Notes: generated by a model from the sequence alone, not told the origin. Numbered from the stretch's first letter, positions 36,753 through 46,045 are shown. The stretch is DNA of 64,000 bases from Enterocloster clostridioformis (GCF_020297485.1 NZ_JAIWZC010000001.1:1364001-1428000); one strand, 5' to 3'. Translations and numbers: made by a program.

Positions 36753-38240
36753 CTATATTTCAATTTCCTGTTCCCAACCCAATTGAATGATTTTCCTCAG
36801 CAGAGCTATATTTTTGTCAAACATCTCCTGTATCACAAAATTCTCAAATGCCTGTACCACATAATCCCAATTAACAGACAGATTACCTTTAAAATCCGTT
36901 GCCTGATAATCCAAAGAAACTTGAGGTGTCTGGCTGTAGGCATAAATTTCTCTTGCCCAATTGGGGAGATAGTAATCGGCCTGTTTAAGTCCCTGAAGGA
37001 TTCCCGTAAAAACTACCGGCAAAGACGCCTGAACTGGATTATTCTTTGGCATTTTTCTGATTATCTTTACGCCCTCATACCCTCTATATTTAACCAAATT
37101 CCAAAATTCTTTCTGTGTTTCCAGAACCTCCTCCTTAAATGACCGTCCTTTCTTCGCTTCATATACCGCGATACTGATATTCGTAAAGTCTCCAAGAACT
37201 TCCTGCACTTCCCTATTTGCTGATAAACGATTAAACACAGTTAGATTTATGGAAAACTCAGGAGACTCCGCATATTCTGCCAATACTTTCATATAAACAG
37301 TACACAGAACTGCTGCTGGGGTTACTTTGTATTCCTTTGCCTTCATATATATCGTTTCTGTATCGGATTTCGGCAACTCATAATTCAATCTTCTAAAATG
37401 CGGTATATTAATATCCGATAGTTTTTTTGCATATGGCAAGGCCGGTGCCTTCGGAAGCATTTCACACCGCTGGCTCCAATACCGCTCAGCCTGCTCCTGA
37501 ATTTTTTCATTCAGAAGCTTCCCATGTTCATTGCAATATTCTCTAAAGGTGTATGCAGGAACCATAATCTTATCATTTTCATAAAGTTTATATATCTGCT
37601 TCAGCATAAGTGTGACACTCCAGGCATCCAGCAAAATACAGTCAAACCCCACATGCAGCCTGTAACAGCAATTATCCTTTGTTGTCAGACCCACATGAAA
37701 CATAGGCCAGGACTCCAACGGATATATTTTGCTTTCCCACTCCGACCGCAGCGCTTTTTGCTCTGCTTCATCATTTACTCTTTTCACTTCAATGGAGAAC
37801 CACGGTACGTTACTTAAAACAGCCTGCCTCCCACACTTCAAGATAATGCCTCTCAGTGCCTCATTATCATGAATCACCTGGTTAAATATTGATTCAAATT
37901 TCTTAACATCCAGCTTATCCATATCTATTTCAAAATAGTAATTAGCACTGATACCTCCCAATTCATAGAGGTTATCCCTACCCAAGAAATACGCCTTTTG
38001 TATCGGGGTTAAATCAAATCCCTTATCCTGAACCTCCTCCTTCTCCAAGAGATATGATATAATTGCTGTTTTATTCTGCCGCATCCATTTTAATGCCTCT
38101 TCCGTAACCTTGCCCTGTTCGCCTTTAAACTTTAGCTTTTCATCCTCTAACCATACATTGATTCCATCACTGGCTAATTTATTTAAATTTATTCTCAACT
38201 CATTATCTGCCAGCCATATGAACTCTTTTGTTTTATCCAT
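36753..38240 (-). CDS. Stand-alone NRPS cyclization protein (TubC docking-Cy)
   Basis: A protein of 495 residues holding only a TubC-type docking domain (1-70, with VWLEDEKLKFKG) and one heterocyclization domain (75-490). The start is typical (LTPIQKAYFLGRDN). The DxxxxD motif is intact as DCILLD in GFDCILLDAWS, and the late motif reads QTPQVSLDYQ. It would condense an upstream acyl chain with cysteine held on the carrier of the neighbouring A-T protein and close the ring. It lies between that A-T gene (24 bases upstream) and the PPTase gene, whose start it abuts. A Cy domain on a separate polypeptide is unusual; HMWP2 and PchE carry it fused. Confidence 0.87.
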   Translation of the reverse strand: MDKTKEFIWLADNELRINLNKLASDGINVWLEDEKLKFKGEQGKVTEEALKWMRQNKTAIISYLLEKEEVQDKGFDLTPIQKAYFLGRDNLYELGGISANYYFEIDMDKLDVKKFESIFNQVIHDNEALRGIILKCGRQAVLSNVPWFSIEVKRVNDEAEQKALRSEWESKIYPLESWPMFHVGLTTKDNCCYRLHVGFDCILLDAWSVTLMLKQIYKLYENDKIMVPAYTFREYCNEHGKLLNEKIQEQAERYWSQRCEMLPKAPALPYAKKLSDINIPHFRRLNYELPKSDTETIYMKAKEYKVTPAAVLCTVYMKVLAEYAESPEFSINLTVFNRLSANREVQEVLGDFTNISIAVYEAKKGRSFKEEVLETQKEFWNLVKYRGYEGVKIIRKMPKNNPVQASLPVVFTGILQGLKQADYYLPNWAREIYAYSQTPQVSLDYQATDFKGNLSVNWDYVVQAFENFVIQEMFDKNIALLRKIIQLGWEQEIEI

Positions 38241-38264
38241 AGAGTCAACGCTCCTTCCAGAGTT

Positions 38265-41200
38265 TTATATCTCGCCTTCAACCATACCTTCATTCTCCGT
38301 AAGCCTGGCCTGAAGCAGATCCGCAACAGACTTGAGAGATGGCGTGCTAAAGATATCCTTTAATGGTATATCCACAGAGTATTTCTTCTTGATTTCCGCC
38401 AGGAACCGAGTTGCTGATAGACTATCTCCGCCCGATTCAAAAAAGCTCTGGCTCCTATCAAATATTTTGCAACTCAGAATGTTTGTCCAAAGCTCTGCAA
38501 TATCAGCTTCAATTCCCTGAAGTATGATACTCTCCTTTTCCGCTGTTTGCTTTACAGCCAATAACGCTAATGACTGCTGTCTATCCACTTTTCCATTTTT
38601 GCTCAACACTACTTGCTTTACAATCATGCGTTTAGTCGGAATCATGTAGGCCGTCAGATTTTCATTCATGTATTCTAATATACGAGATCTCATTTCTATT
38701 ACTTCTGGTGTTACGTTTTTAGCGTGGATTAACAGAGCTCCCAATCTTCCTCTTCTGTTTATTGCAACCTCACCAAAAGGAGCCTGTCCATAAATATTTT
38801 TCCAATCATCCAATAATAGTAAAGGCGTATGCTCTCGTCTTCCCCGCTTTCTATTAACAAATCCATTCTCCAGCAAGCCAGAAATAAGAATACCCATAGG
38901 GTCTAACTCCTCATACTCGATTGCATAAAAATCCCCTTTCCTCTTCAGCAGAAGCGCTGCCCACTTCACTTCCTTTAAAGGTTCCTCATAGGTATGCAAT
39001 AGATTTACCGCCAAAACAATATCATATTTATTCAGTTCTGATTCTTCCACACCCTCATTGTATGTACTGCAATAGCGGATATTTGCATTCATTCCTCCCA
39101 GTTTTTCCTGTGCCAACTTCAATATTCCCGCTGAAGTATCAAATAACGTTATCTCCTCTGCCTGGCAGAATCCGTCCCAGTATTGCTTTATAATTTCTCC
39201 TGTTCTTGCACCCAAAACTGCGATTTTCCTGTTACTTATATCGCCTGCCAGTATCTTGTCTAAAAAGTACTTCGTATCCTCCCCCTTTAAAGACCAGAAC
39301 TCTGGTGAAACCTCCTCCCTCCGAAGCAGCTCCTCCACACGTTGCTCACCCGTGAGTATCTCCGCAAAAAGATTCCTTGCATTCATAACCTTTTGCAATG
39401 GTTCCATTTCCTCTCTGGCGGAAAATATATCTGCTGAATATTCCATATGGGATTCAAGCCAGCCCTCCCAAAATTCCATAATCGGCCTATACTCTGCTGA
39501 TACCCTTGATTGCATATGACAGAATTCAAGAATCAACTGCCTGACAATTCTTTCACGTTCCTTCATATGGAAATCCGAATACTTGTTGTTATCCTCACAA
39601 CAAGTAATATGTACATTGACAGCAGCATTTATCTTCGGAACAATCACAGCTCCTAATTCCTTTTTTCCTTTCTCATCAACCACACCTACCACTACATTAG
39701 AAACGTCCGGAGAACGCTTAATAACATTTTCTACTTCTCCCAATTCGATTCGATAGCCATTAATCTTAACCTGATTGTCGATTCTACCCAGAAATTCTAC
39801 AATCCCTGCAGAATTATACCGGACCAAATCGCCGGTTTTATACCACCTTACCCCATCTATTGCAACAAACTTCGCATCTGTTAATTCAGGGTCATTTAAG
39901 TAGCCTTCTGCTACACCGTCTCCGCCAATCCACAGTTCCCCATTCACATAATCCGGACAATCATATCCATTACCATCAACAACTCTCAGATACTGATTGC
40001 TCAGTGGTTCACCATATGGTATTGACTTCCAGCCGCTGTCAATATCGTTTACAACAAAATAATTAGACCATATGGCCGCTTCCGTTGCTCCTCCCAGAGA
40101 AACAAACTTACAGCATTCACTGATTGCTTTCAGCCTGTCATATAAATCCATCTTAATCCAATCCCCGGATAATAAAACCAGTTGAAGCGGCAGCATTTGT
40201 TTATCAGTTTCACAGGTGGTTAATAACATATCAAACAATGCCGGAACCGAGTTCCAAACATTTACGCCCGCATCAATAATTGCTTTTCTCCAAAATACAG
40301 GCTCCCTTTTTGTTTCCTCACTCAATACCACCAAGGTTCCCCCAGCTGATAACAATCCAAAAATATCATAAACAGATAAATCAAAATCCAAGTCTGAAAT
40401 AGCGATCCCAGTATGATTCCTACCTATATTAAATCGTTGATTTATATCGGCTATTGTATTATGGGCCTCACTATGGGAGATAACCACACCTTTAGGTATA
40501 CCAGTTGTACCCGATGTAAAAATAATATAAGCCGGTTGGTTCGTTTCGGGAAAGCCAGGTTCTTTTGCCGGTAACGCTTTCTGAAGAACCGCTTCAAGGC
40601 AGATCACAGATACTCCTAAATCTTCTTCTGACCTCATTTCATTGCTTGTTACGATATACCTTATTCTTCCAGTATCTATAATTTTCTTTTTTCTTTCTAC
40701 AGGCTGGTGAACGCCAATAGGCACATATGTTGCTCCTGCAGCCAAAATACCATAAACGGCAATAACCTGATTAGTGCCTTTGGGTATACTTACACCGACC
40801 AGCGTTCCGCTTTTTACACCATTTTCCTTTAAATATCCAGCTAACTTTAAAATCATATCCTGTAAGCAGAAATAACTAATTTCTTCTTTATTTCCATTCT
40901 TGTAATATATAAGCGCTGCTTTCCCAGGCGCATTTGCCGCATTTTCAAAAAATCCATGATGTAGGCATTCATCTGAAAATGTTTTTTTCGTCCTATTCCT
41001 GTTCTTCCTGACAGCCATCTGATTTCTCGGAATTTGGTGGACAATTGGAGCATTATCAGCTAAATCTGCCCACTCCAAAATAATTTCCTCAGTAAAAGCG
41101 CTCAAGCCTTCCATCATATCACATTCCAACTGCTCACACTCAATGCACAGAACAGCCTTATCATTGTTGCACATTACACTGCACACGTAATCATTGATAA

Positions 41201-41408
41201 CTATGGTATCTTTATCCTTAGACCTGTCGATTACCTCACTAATCAAATCATTCAGCGTCACATATTCTATTGCTGTTTCATTTGCAAACCAACGATAATA
41301 TATTTCCACTGCGATTCCCTTTAGCAGTACATTAACCGATAGCTTCCGTTCCTCTGCAATTGTTCTTAACGTGCCCATTCCTTTTATAATCGAAATGTTT
41401 TCCTTCAT
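38265..41408 (-). CDS. NRPS: A(Cys) interrupted by methyltransferase-like domain, plus carrier
   Basis: A protein of 1047 residues. Residues 1-150 look like a decayed condensation-domain remnant with no active-site motif. The A domain begins at about 160 (AAYIIFTSGTTG-like YIIFTSGTTGIPKG; DFDLSVYDIFG; WNSVPA; VLLSGDW; GGATEAAIWS), with code D-L-Y-N-L-S-L-I-W as for cysteine. Between A core motifs A8 and A9-10 (about 590-930) sits a methyltransferase-fold insertion, the position used in HMWP2, PchE and PchF. Its SAM motif is poor (VLGARTGEI), so it may be an inactive, epimerase-like version. The A end (VLSKNGKVDRQQ) and a carrier (ESGGDSLSAT) follow. It starts nine bases after GGAGG and partners the separate Cy protein. 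Confidence 0.86.
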   Translation of the reverse strand: MKENISIIKGMGTLRTIAEERKLSVNVLLKGIAVEIYYRWFANETAIEYVTLNDLISEVIDRSKDKDTIVINDYVCSVMCNNDKAVLCIECEQLECDMMEGLSAFTEEIILEWADLADNAPIVHQIPRNQMAVRKNRNRTKKTFSDECLHHGFFENAANAPGKAALIYYKNGNKEEISYFCLQDMILKLAGYLKENGVKSGTLVGVSIPKGTNQVIAVYGILAAGATYVPIGVHQPVERKKKIIDTGRIRYIVTSNEMRSEEDLGVSVICLEAVLQKALPAKEPGFPETNQPAYIIFTSGTTGIPKGVVISHSEAHNTIADINQRFNIGRNHTGIAISDLDFDLSVYDIFGLLSAGGTLVVLSEETKREPVFWRKAIIDAGVNVWNSVPALFDMLLTTCETDKQMLPLQLVLLSGDWIKMDLYDRLKAISECCKFVSLGGATEAAIWSNYFVVNDIDSGWKSIPYGEPLSNQYLRVVDGNGYDCPDYVNGELWIGGDGVAEGYLNDPELTDAKFVAIDGVRWYKTGDLVRYNSAGIVEFLGRIDNQVKINGYRIELGEVENVIKRSPDVSNVVVGVVDEKGKKELGAVIVPKINAAVNVHITCCEDNNKYSDFHMKERERIVRQLILEFCHMQSRVSAEYRPIMEFWEGWLESHMEYSADIFSAREEMEPLQKVMNARNLFAEILTGEQRVEELLRREEVSPEFWSLKGEDTKYFLDKILAGDISNRKIAVLGARTGEIIKQYWDGFCQAEEITLFDTSAGILKLAQEKLGGMNANIRYCSTYNEGVEESELNKYDIVLAVNLLHTYEEPLKEVKWAALLLKRKGDFYAIEYEELDPMGILISGLLENGFVNRKRGRREHTPLLLLDDWKNIYGQAPFGEVAINRRGRLGALLIHAKNVTPEVIEMRSRILEYMNENLTAYMIPTKRMIVKQVVLSKNGKVDRQQSLALLAVKQTAEKESIILQGIEADIAELWTNILSCKIFDRSQSFFESGGDSLSATRFLAEIKKKYSVDIPLKDIFSTPSLKSVADLLQARLTENEGMVEGEI

Positions 41409-41412
41409 AGGC

Positions 41413-42177
41413 TTAATCCTCCCGTTTATTAATTGCTTCCTGTATCACAATGTCCCTATACCTATTGCCTAAATCTGTAACAAAGAAATGGGAACCCTCG
41501 AACAAATTCAACTGAAAGATATTGGTTGTCATATGTTTCCACAAATTCATTATCTCTGCATTTGCCTCGTAATCCTGGCTTCCGGCATGCGCCACTATCG
41601 GTATATCCAACACTTCTCCATGATAAACCAGACTTTCATTTAATATATAATCCTGACGCAGACCCGGAAGAATAAAATTCAGCAACTCTTTATTTTCTAG
41701 CACTTCCTTTGGTGTGGCATTATACCGAACTAACTCCTCAATTAAAGCATCATCATTCATATAGGTCTTAAATTCATAGGGATTTTCCTGATCCGGAGCC
41801 TGACGCCCGGCAACAATTATTTTTTCACATTTTCTGTCTAATTGATTCCACAAATAATGTGCCGTATAAAACGCCATTGCTGCCCCCATACTGTGCCCAT
41901 ACAGGACAATCTTTCTGCCGCAGCTAACATCAGCAATTTGCAATGACAGTTCCGGCAGAATCTCATTGAAATCAACAGCCATTCTTTCAGTCCGCCTGGT
42001 TCCCTTTCCAGGCAGCTCGACACACATAATGAGCACTGAATCATTAGATTTCAAAGTCCACGGCCGATATGTTGTTGCTGTTCCTCCTGCATGATGAAAG
42101 CAAAACAAGATAGTCCCCTTATTACTGTCAGCTACATTTTCGGACACAAATGGAAAATACCGATTTTTCATGGTCAT
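41413..42177 (-). CDS. Type II thioesterase
   Basis: An editing hydrolase that clears mis-loaded carriers. The alpha/beta-hydrolase triad is visible: Ser in YGHSMGAAMAF, Asp in the late VAHAGSQDYEAN segment and His in EGSHFFVTD. The oxyanion and N-terminal motif LFCFHHAGGTATTYRPW is typical. The start at 42177 (MTMKNRYF) follows GGGAGG by six bases; an ATG at 42285 would add 36 residues that overlap an inverted repeat and lack conservation. The length is 254, as usual. It is first of the biosynthetic genes, four bases before the A-T gene. Confidence 0.92.
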   Translation of the reverse strand: MTMKNRYFPFVSENVADSNKGTILFCFHHAGGTATTYRPWTLKSNDSVLIMCVELPGKGTRRTERMAVDFNEILPELSLQIADVSCGRKIVLYGHSMGAAMAFYTAHYLWNQLDRKCEKIIVAGRQAPDQENPYEFKTYMNDDALIEELVRYNATPKEVLENKELLNFILPGLRQDYILNESLVYHGEVLDIPIVAHAGSQDYEANAEIMNLWKHMTTNIFQLNLFEGSHFFVTDLGNRYRDIVIQEAINKRED

Positions 42178-42222
42178 ACGTTTCCTCCCAAAATAACTTT
42201 TTAACAAATTTATAAAATAATT

Positions 42223-42276
42223 GCCGCAGACTTTTGATAAATCGACATTGTCATCTATTATAAAAAGTACTGCGGC
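42223..42276. repeat. Inverted repeat in the leader of the thioesterase/NRPS operon
   Basis: GCCGCAGACTTTT on the plus strand is matched by AAAAGT-A-CTGCGGC, a 13-base-pair stem with one bulge around a 27-base loop, in the 219-base gap between the ECF genes and the thioesterase gene. On the minus strand it is followed by AATTATTTTATAAA. It may be an attenuator or processing site separating transport from biosynthesis genes. Confidence 0.5.
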
Positions 42277-42396
42277 CTGAATCATTATATTAACTTCCAG
42301 CTTACTCTTACATATTTCTATATCCGAAATAAGTTCTCTTTAGTCCTTATGACAAATAACATTTCTCTCAGCCCACTTCAAAGTACTCTTTCGCTT

Positions 42397-43896
42397 TTAT
42401 ATAGCCATTGCTGAATCACCCTTTTCGCGGGAGAAAAATTCCTGTAAAAGTCTTACAGCCTCGTTATCCATAGGCCGATGCCATAATATACGGCCATGCT
42501 CAATAAACATAAGATGTGTACAGCATTTGTATATCAGTTCAGGATCATGCGTTATCAGAAACAACGTTTTTTTCATTTCTTTTAGCTGTATTAATTTTTC
42601 TGAAACCTCAAGCATATGTCTATAATCCAATCCGCTGGTGGGTTCATCAAATATGATTATTTCTTTTCCAGATGCAACAGCACTGCCAATAGCGACTCGC
42701 TGCTTCTCTCCACCGGATAATGACATTGGGTGCAGTTTCAGTTTATCCGACAAATCAAGCCCAGCCAAAATTTTTTGTGCCCGAACCTTGTCCTCTTCCT
42801 CATTTTCTCCATCCATACTCAGCAAAAGTTCATCAAGTACATCTTCTGTAAAAAGCTGGTGATTTACATCCTGCATTACCATATAGGAAATATGCCGGCG
42901 CTTCTTCGCATTAAGGGCATTGCCATTTAATTTCAAAGTGCCCTTTGAAGATTTATCTAGTCCGCATAGACATCTGGCAAAAGAGGATTTACCAGCTCCA
43001 TTGTCACCAATGATTCCAATGATTTCTCCCTGCGGCAATGTTAAATTCGGTATGTTTACAATCGGATATCCCCGTTTTTCATATGAAAACCAAAAATTAT
43101 CAATCTGCAGGCTTTTTTCATTTGCTTCAGGTTTTTTTTCAGGCATCAAGTCAAATGGATTTAATGCACGTAATCCCATTTTCTTTAACTCTTTTGGGTC
43201 TAGTTCCAAAAATTCCTCTCTTGTATATTCATTACATATCTCTCCGCGCTTCATATATATGATTCGATCCGCATATGGAGCCAGGTAATAAAGGCGGTGT
43301 TCGGCAACGATTACCGTCTTATTTTCAGATTGCCATTGGCGAATTACTTCTGTTAAATCTTTTATCGAAGAAATATCCAAATTAGAGGACGGTTCATCCA
43401 AAACAAAAGTATTAGGGCAGATAGCATCTGCCGATGCACAGGCTATCTTCTGCTTTTCTCCGCCAGATAAAGCAAACAGGCTCCGTCCAAGCAGATTCTC
43501 TAATTTAAGGCACTTTGTTGTATTCTCAAGCCTTGCCAGCATTTCCTGCACCGGCAAACCCATATTTTCGCATCCAAACACAATCTCGCTTGTCGTATCT
43601 ACATTGTAGAACTGTGTTCTCGGATTTTGAAATACAGAGCCAACCATGGGAGCAATCTGATATAACTGATAATCCTTTACCTCTTTCCCATCCAAATAAA
43701 TCTGTCCCGTTAACTGTCCATTATAATAATGTGGAATCAATCCGTTAATCAGGCGCGTCAAAGTTGTTTTACCGCAACCAGATTCACCACATAGTAAAAC
43801 AGTCTCTCCATCTTCGATTTTCAAATTGATATTACGCAGGCTATTCTCTGATTCTCCGCTTTCATAGGTAAAGGACACATCTTTAATTTCTATCAT
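42397..43896 (-). CDS. ECF transporter ATPase with two fused ABC domains
   Basis: A protein of 499 residues, effectively EcfA and EcfA' in one chain. First domain: Walker A GESGCGKTTL, signature LSGGEKQKIACA, Walker B TFVLDEPSSNLD. Second domain (from about 265): GDNGAGKSSFARCLCG, LSGGEKQRVAIG, IIFDEPTSGLD. The preferred ATG (43896) has AGGGGAAG upstream. It lies 13 bases after the T-component gene. The fused form occurs in MptD/HtsT-like and other dedicated ECF systems. Substrate is set by the S component; the setting suggests the metallophore or its metal complex. Confidence 0.9.
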   Translation of the reverse strand: MIEIKDVSFTYESGESENSLRNINLKIEDGETVLLCGESGCGKTTLTRLINGLIPHYYNGQLTGQIYLDGKEVKDYQLYQIAPMVGSVFQNPRTQFYNVDTTSEIVFGCENMGLPVQEMLARLENTTKCLKLENLLGRSLFALSGGEKQKIACASADAICPNTFVLDEPSSNLDISSIKDLTEVIRQWQSENKTVIVAEHRLYYLAPYADRIIYMKRGEICNEYTREEFLELDPKELKKMGLRALNPFDLMPEKKPEANEKSLQIDNFWFSYEKRGYPIVNIPNLTLPQGEIIGIIGDNGAGKSSFARCLCGLDKSSKGTLKLNGNALNAKKRRHISYMVMQDVNHQLFTEDVLDELLLSMDGENEEEDKVRAQKILAGLDLSDKLKLHPMSLSGGEKQRVAIGSAVASGKEIIIFDEPTSGLDYRHMLEVSEKLIQLKEMKKTLFLITHDPELIYKCCTHLMFIEHGRILWHRPMDNEAVRLLQEFFSREKGDSAMAI

Positions 43897-43909
43897 TTCA
43901 CTTCCCCTT

Positions 43910-44635
43910 CTACCATTTAATAATAAATAAGGTGACAAACAGCATAACGCCTGAAATTACTACCGCAATGGCATCGTAACAGGTAAATCCAACTCTCGTT
44001 ATGCTTGACCGCTTTGCTGGATTATCCAGCCCACGGGTCAATGCTGCCGCAGACAGTTCATCACCAATCTTTACAACCGAAATCATAAGCGGTATGAAAC
44101 GATATTCAAGCAGTGCCATTGGATTCTGCCAAAATTTTTTCGTACCAAACTGGATTTCCCTCATTCTCATAGCGTCTTTAATAGCTGCTGACTCTTCCTG
44201 CATGGTAGGTAAAAAGCGAAATAATACAGAAAGAGGAATGGTAATATTCCTACCGATATGCATTCTGCTCAGTGATGTAATACACTCACTGGCAGTAGTA
44301 GACTTAATTATGTAATTCCCCATTGCAAAAGCAGGAAAAAGCCTTAAAACCAATCCCACCAATAAAACTACAATCATATTGACAACCATATGAAAACGAA
44401 TTGAGTTTTGGATCTCCTTAACCACCAAAGCAGCTACAAACAGAACTATAAAAATGGCCGCTGCCTTATACTGCCTGTTTGTAAGTAATAGAATAAAAGG
44501 TATCAAAGCCACTGCAAGCATAAAAGCGGTATGGCCGTATAAAAACTCGGCGGTAGCTACAACGGCCATCAGCAGTAATTTTGTCCGTGGGTCTAAATGG
44601 AATCCTTTCGTCTCTGTAACAGCAAGCATGTGCAT
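43910..44635 (-). CDS. ECF transporter T component (CbiQ/EcfT-like)
   Basis: An integral membrane coupling protein of 241 residues with about five helices and the cytoplasmic coupling-helix region AIKDAMRMREIQFGTKKF, followed by a later ALTRGLDNPAKRS that matches the AxRG motif contacting the ATPases. The ATG overlaps the stop of the S-component gene (TGATG), so the two are coupled. It couples ATP hydrolysis to tilting of the S component. Confidence 0.86.
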   Translation of the reverse strand: MHMLAVTETKGFHLDPRTKLLLMAVVATAEFLYGHTAFMLAVALIPFILLLTNRQYKAAAIFIVLFVAALVVKEIQNSIRFHMVVNMIVVLLVGLVLRLFPAFAMGNYIIKSTTASECITSLSRMHIGRNITIPLSVLFRFLPTMQEESAAIKDAMRMREIQFGTKKFWQNPMALLEYRFIPLMISVVKIGDELSAAALTRGLDNPAKRSSITRVGFTCYDAIAVVISGVMLFVTLFIIKW

Positions 44636-45222
44636 CAAACAATACCCGCCCTCTCAAAGTGCTTCTTAAGCATTTTATGACCGAGCAAAGCACCGCAAAT
44701 CCCGCCGACAAACAAAATCACAAATCCTGCATACATCATCCATGATGGCATCATAGCTTGTAATGTTTCTGCGTACTGGTCCCCCATGGAGCTGTGAATA
44801 TTTTCCCAGTAGGACTGACCGGCAATCCAAAGATTCGCAGGGCATCCCATCATGCCAAGGCAAAAACACGCATAGCTTAGGAGGGTAACTTTAAAGCTTT
44901 TATACTGACCGGCCTTTAACACAATATCAGCAAGAATTCCGCCCAGTGTCCACCCCACCAGCCCAATCCATGTATAGCCTATAAGAAAGAAAAACAGACC
45001 GCAGATGACACCTGTAATTGTCAGCATCCCGAATTTCTGGATTTTTGTGTAGTACAGCATCATAGGAATGCCACATACAAACGGCCAGATAAACAGAAGG
45101 AATGGATATATTACAGGCAGTGAAGTCAGTAATCCGAAAACAAAAAATATTACAAGAGTCATGGCAGTATAAATTCCTACATTGATAAGATCTTTTCCAT
45201 TTAGTTTATTAGATTTTTGCAT
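44635..45222 (-). CDS. MptD-family ECF transporter S component
   Basis: The substrate-binding membrane subunit: 195 residues, about six hydrophobic helices, with N-terminus KLNGKDLINVGIYTAMTLVIFFV typical of the family. It is the first gene of the S-T-A set and has an AAAGGA site. MptD-like S components often neighbour siderophore or antibiotic clusters, but few substrates are known. Here uptake of the ferric product or a precursor is the likely role. A 79-base gap containing a small inverted repeat separates it from tetR. Confidence 0.85.
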   Translation of the reverse strand: MQKSNKLNGKDLINVGIYTAMTLVIFFVFGLLTSLPVIYPFLLFIWPFVCGIPMMLYYTKIQKFGMLTITGVICGLFFFLIGYTWIGLVGWTLGGILADIVLKAGQYKSFKVTLLSYACFCLGMMGCPANLWIAGQSYWENIHSSMGDQYAETLQAMMPSWMMYAGFVILFVGGICGALLGHKMLKKHFERAGIV

Positions 45223-45262
45223 TTTAATCGTCCTTTCGTTATGACTAATTTCATGTTTTATG

Positions 45263-45278
45263 GTTAGATACAGCTAAC
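45263..45278. promoter_or_regulatory. Inverted repeat GTTAG-N6-CTAAC before the ECF genes
   Basis: A short palindrome in the tetR-ECF gap, 41 bases before the S-component ATG. It resembles half-sites used by DtxR-type repressors only loosely. The adjacent TAACTGTCAG (45275-45284) also occurs at 21647-21656 in front of the MATE gene. It could be a metal-regulator site. Confidence 0.35.
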
Positions 45279-45300
45279 TGTCAGGGAAGTTTTTTGGGGA

Positions 45301-45918
45301 TTAAATCCCCAAAACAGTTTGCCAGCCCGAGCTGAAAAATACCGATAGTGTATGAGCATACTTCAATGCAGCTGGCTTTGGATAATTGTGCATAACAATT
45401 TCCGCAATTGAAGCATAGTAAGAATGGACCAACATATGCCACTCGTCCTCATCTAAATCATTGACAGGTACACCGCGTGCTTTTAATTCTGCAATGAGTT
45501 TTATTGTCTCCTGCACATCTGCGCGTACCAAGTCGTCTAAAAAGCCTGCATACTTTGTTCCTGACGAGCACATCAGAAGCAGCCTGAATACATCAAAATT
45601 CTCATAAATATATTCAATTATCTGGATGATCGTGCTTTCTGACAGCTTCCACAAATTCTTAAGCTCATCTGTTTTTACTAAATCAAAATGCTTATCTATT
45701 GATTCTGAATATATCTTTTGGATTGTCTGAACAACTGATTCCACTAAAGAACCAAATAAAGCTTCCTTATCAGCAAAATGATTGTAAAAGGCACCATTGG
45801 TTACATTTGCGTCTTTACAGATTTCCCTAATACTGGCTCTTTCAAAGCCAAATTCTAAGAAGTGTTTCTTTGCACAGGCCAAAAGATTTTCATGAGTTTG
45901 CTGGAAATCCCTTGACAT
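45301..45918 (-). CDS. TetR-family transcriptional regulator
   Basis: A regulator of 205 residues with an N-terminal helix-turn-helix (ASIREICKDANVTNGAFYNHFADKEALFGSL) and a helical ligand-binding C-terminal domain (about 60-205) of no recognised subclass. It lies between the divergently transcribed ABC transporter pair and the ECF-NRPS string. The intergenic tandem palindromes immediately upstream are the obvious binding site, so it probably represses itself, the ABC pair and perhaps the string that follows. The ligand might be the metallophore. The ATG has a GGGGAGG site. Confidence 0.9.
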   Translation of the reverse strand: MSRDFQQTHENLLACAKKHFLEFGFERASIREICKDANVTNGAFYNHFADKEALFGSLVESVVQTIQKIYSESIDKHFDLVKTDELKNLWKLSESTIIQIIEYIYENFDVFRLLLMCSSGTKYAGFLDDLVRADVQETIKLIAELKARGVPVNDLDEDEWHMLVHSYYASIAEIVMHNYPKPAALKYAHTLSVFFSSGWQTVLGI

Positions 45919-45943
45919 TTCCTCCCCTCCATTCTATACTATG

Positions 45944-45969
45944 ATTACACTGTAATATTACACCGTAAT
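45944..45969. promoter_or_regulatory. Tandem operator palindromes between tetR and the ABC genes
   Basis: Two abutting 13-base palindromes, ATTACACTGTAAT and ATTACACCGTAAT, in the 127-base divergent gap. The outer pentamers ATTAC and GTAAT are perfect in both. The spacing and position fit a TetR-type repressor controlling both directions. Confidence 0.7.
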
Positions 45970-46045
45970 ATAGATTTTACCACCCTTTTCCTAAAAAATC
46001 AATACCCAATTACAAATTCTGATTGGCAGAAAGGAAGATGTTTAT

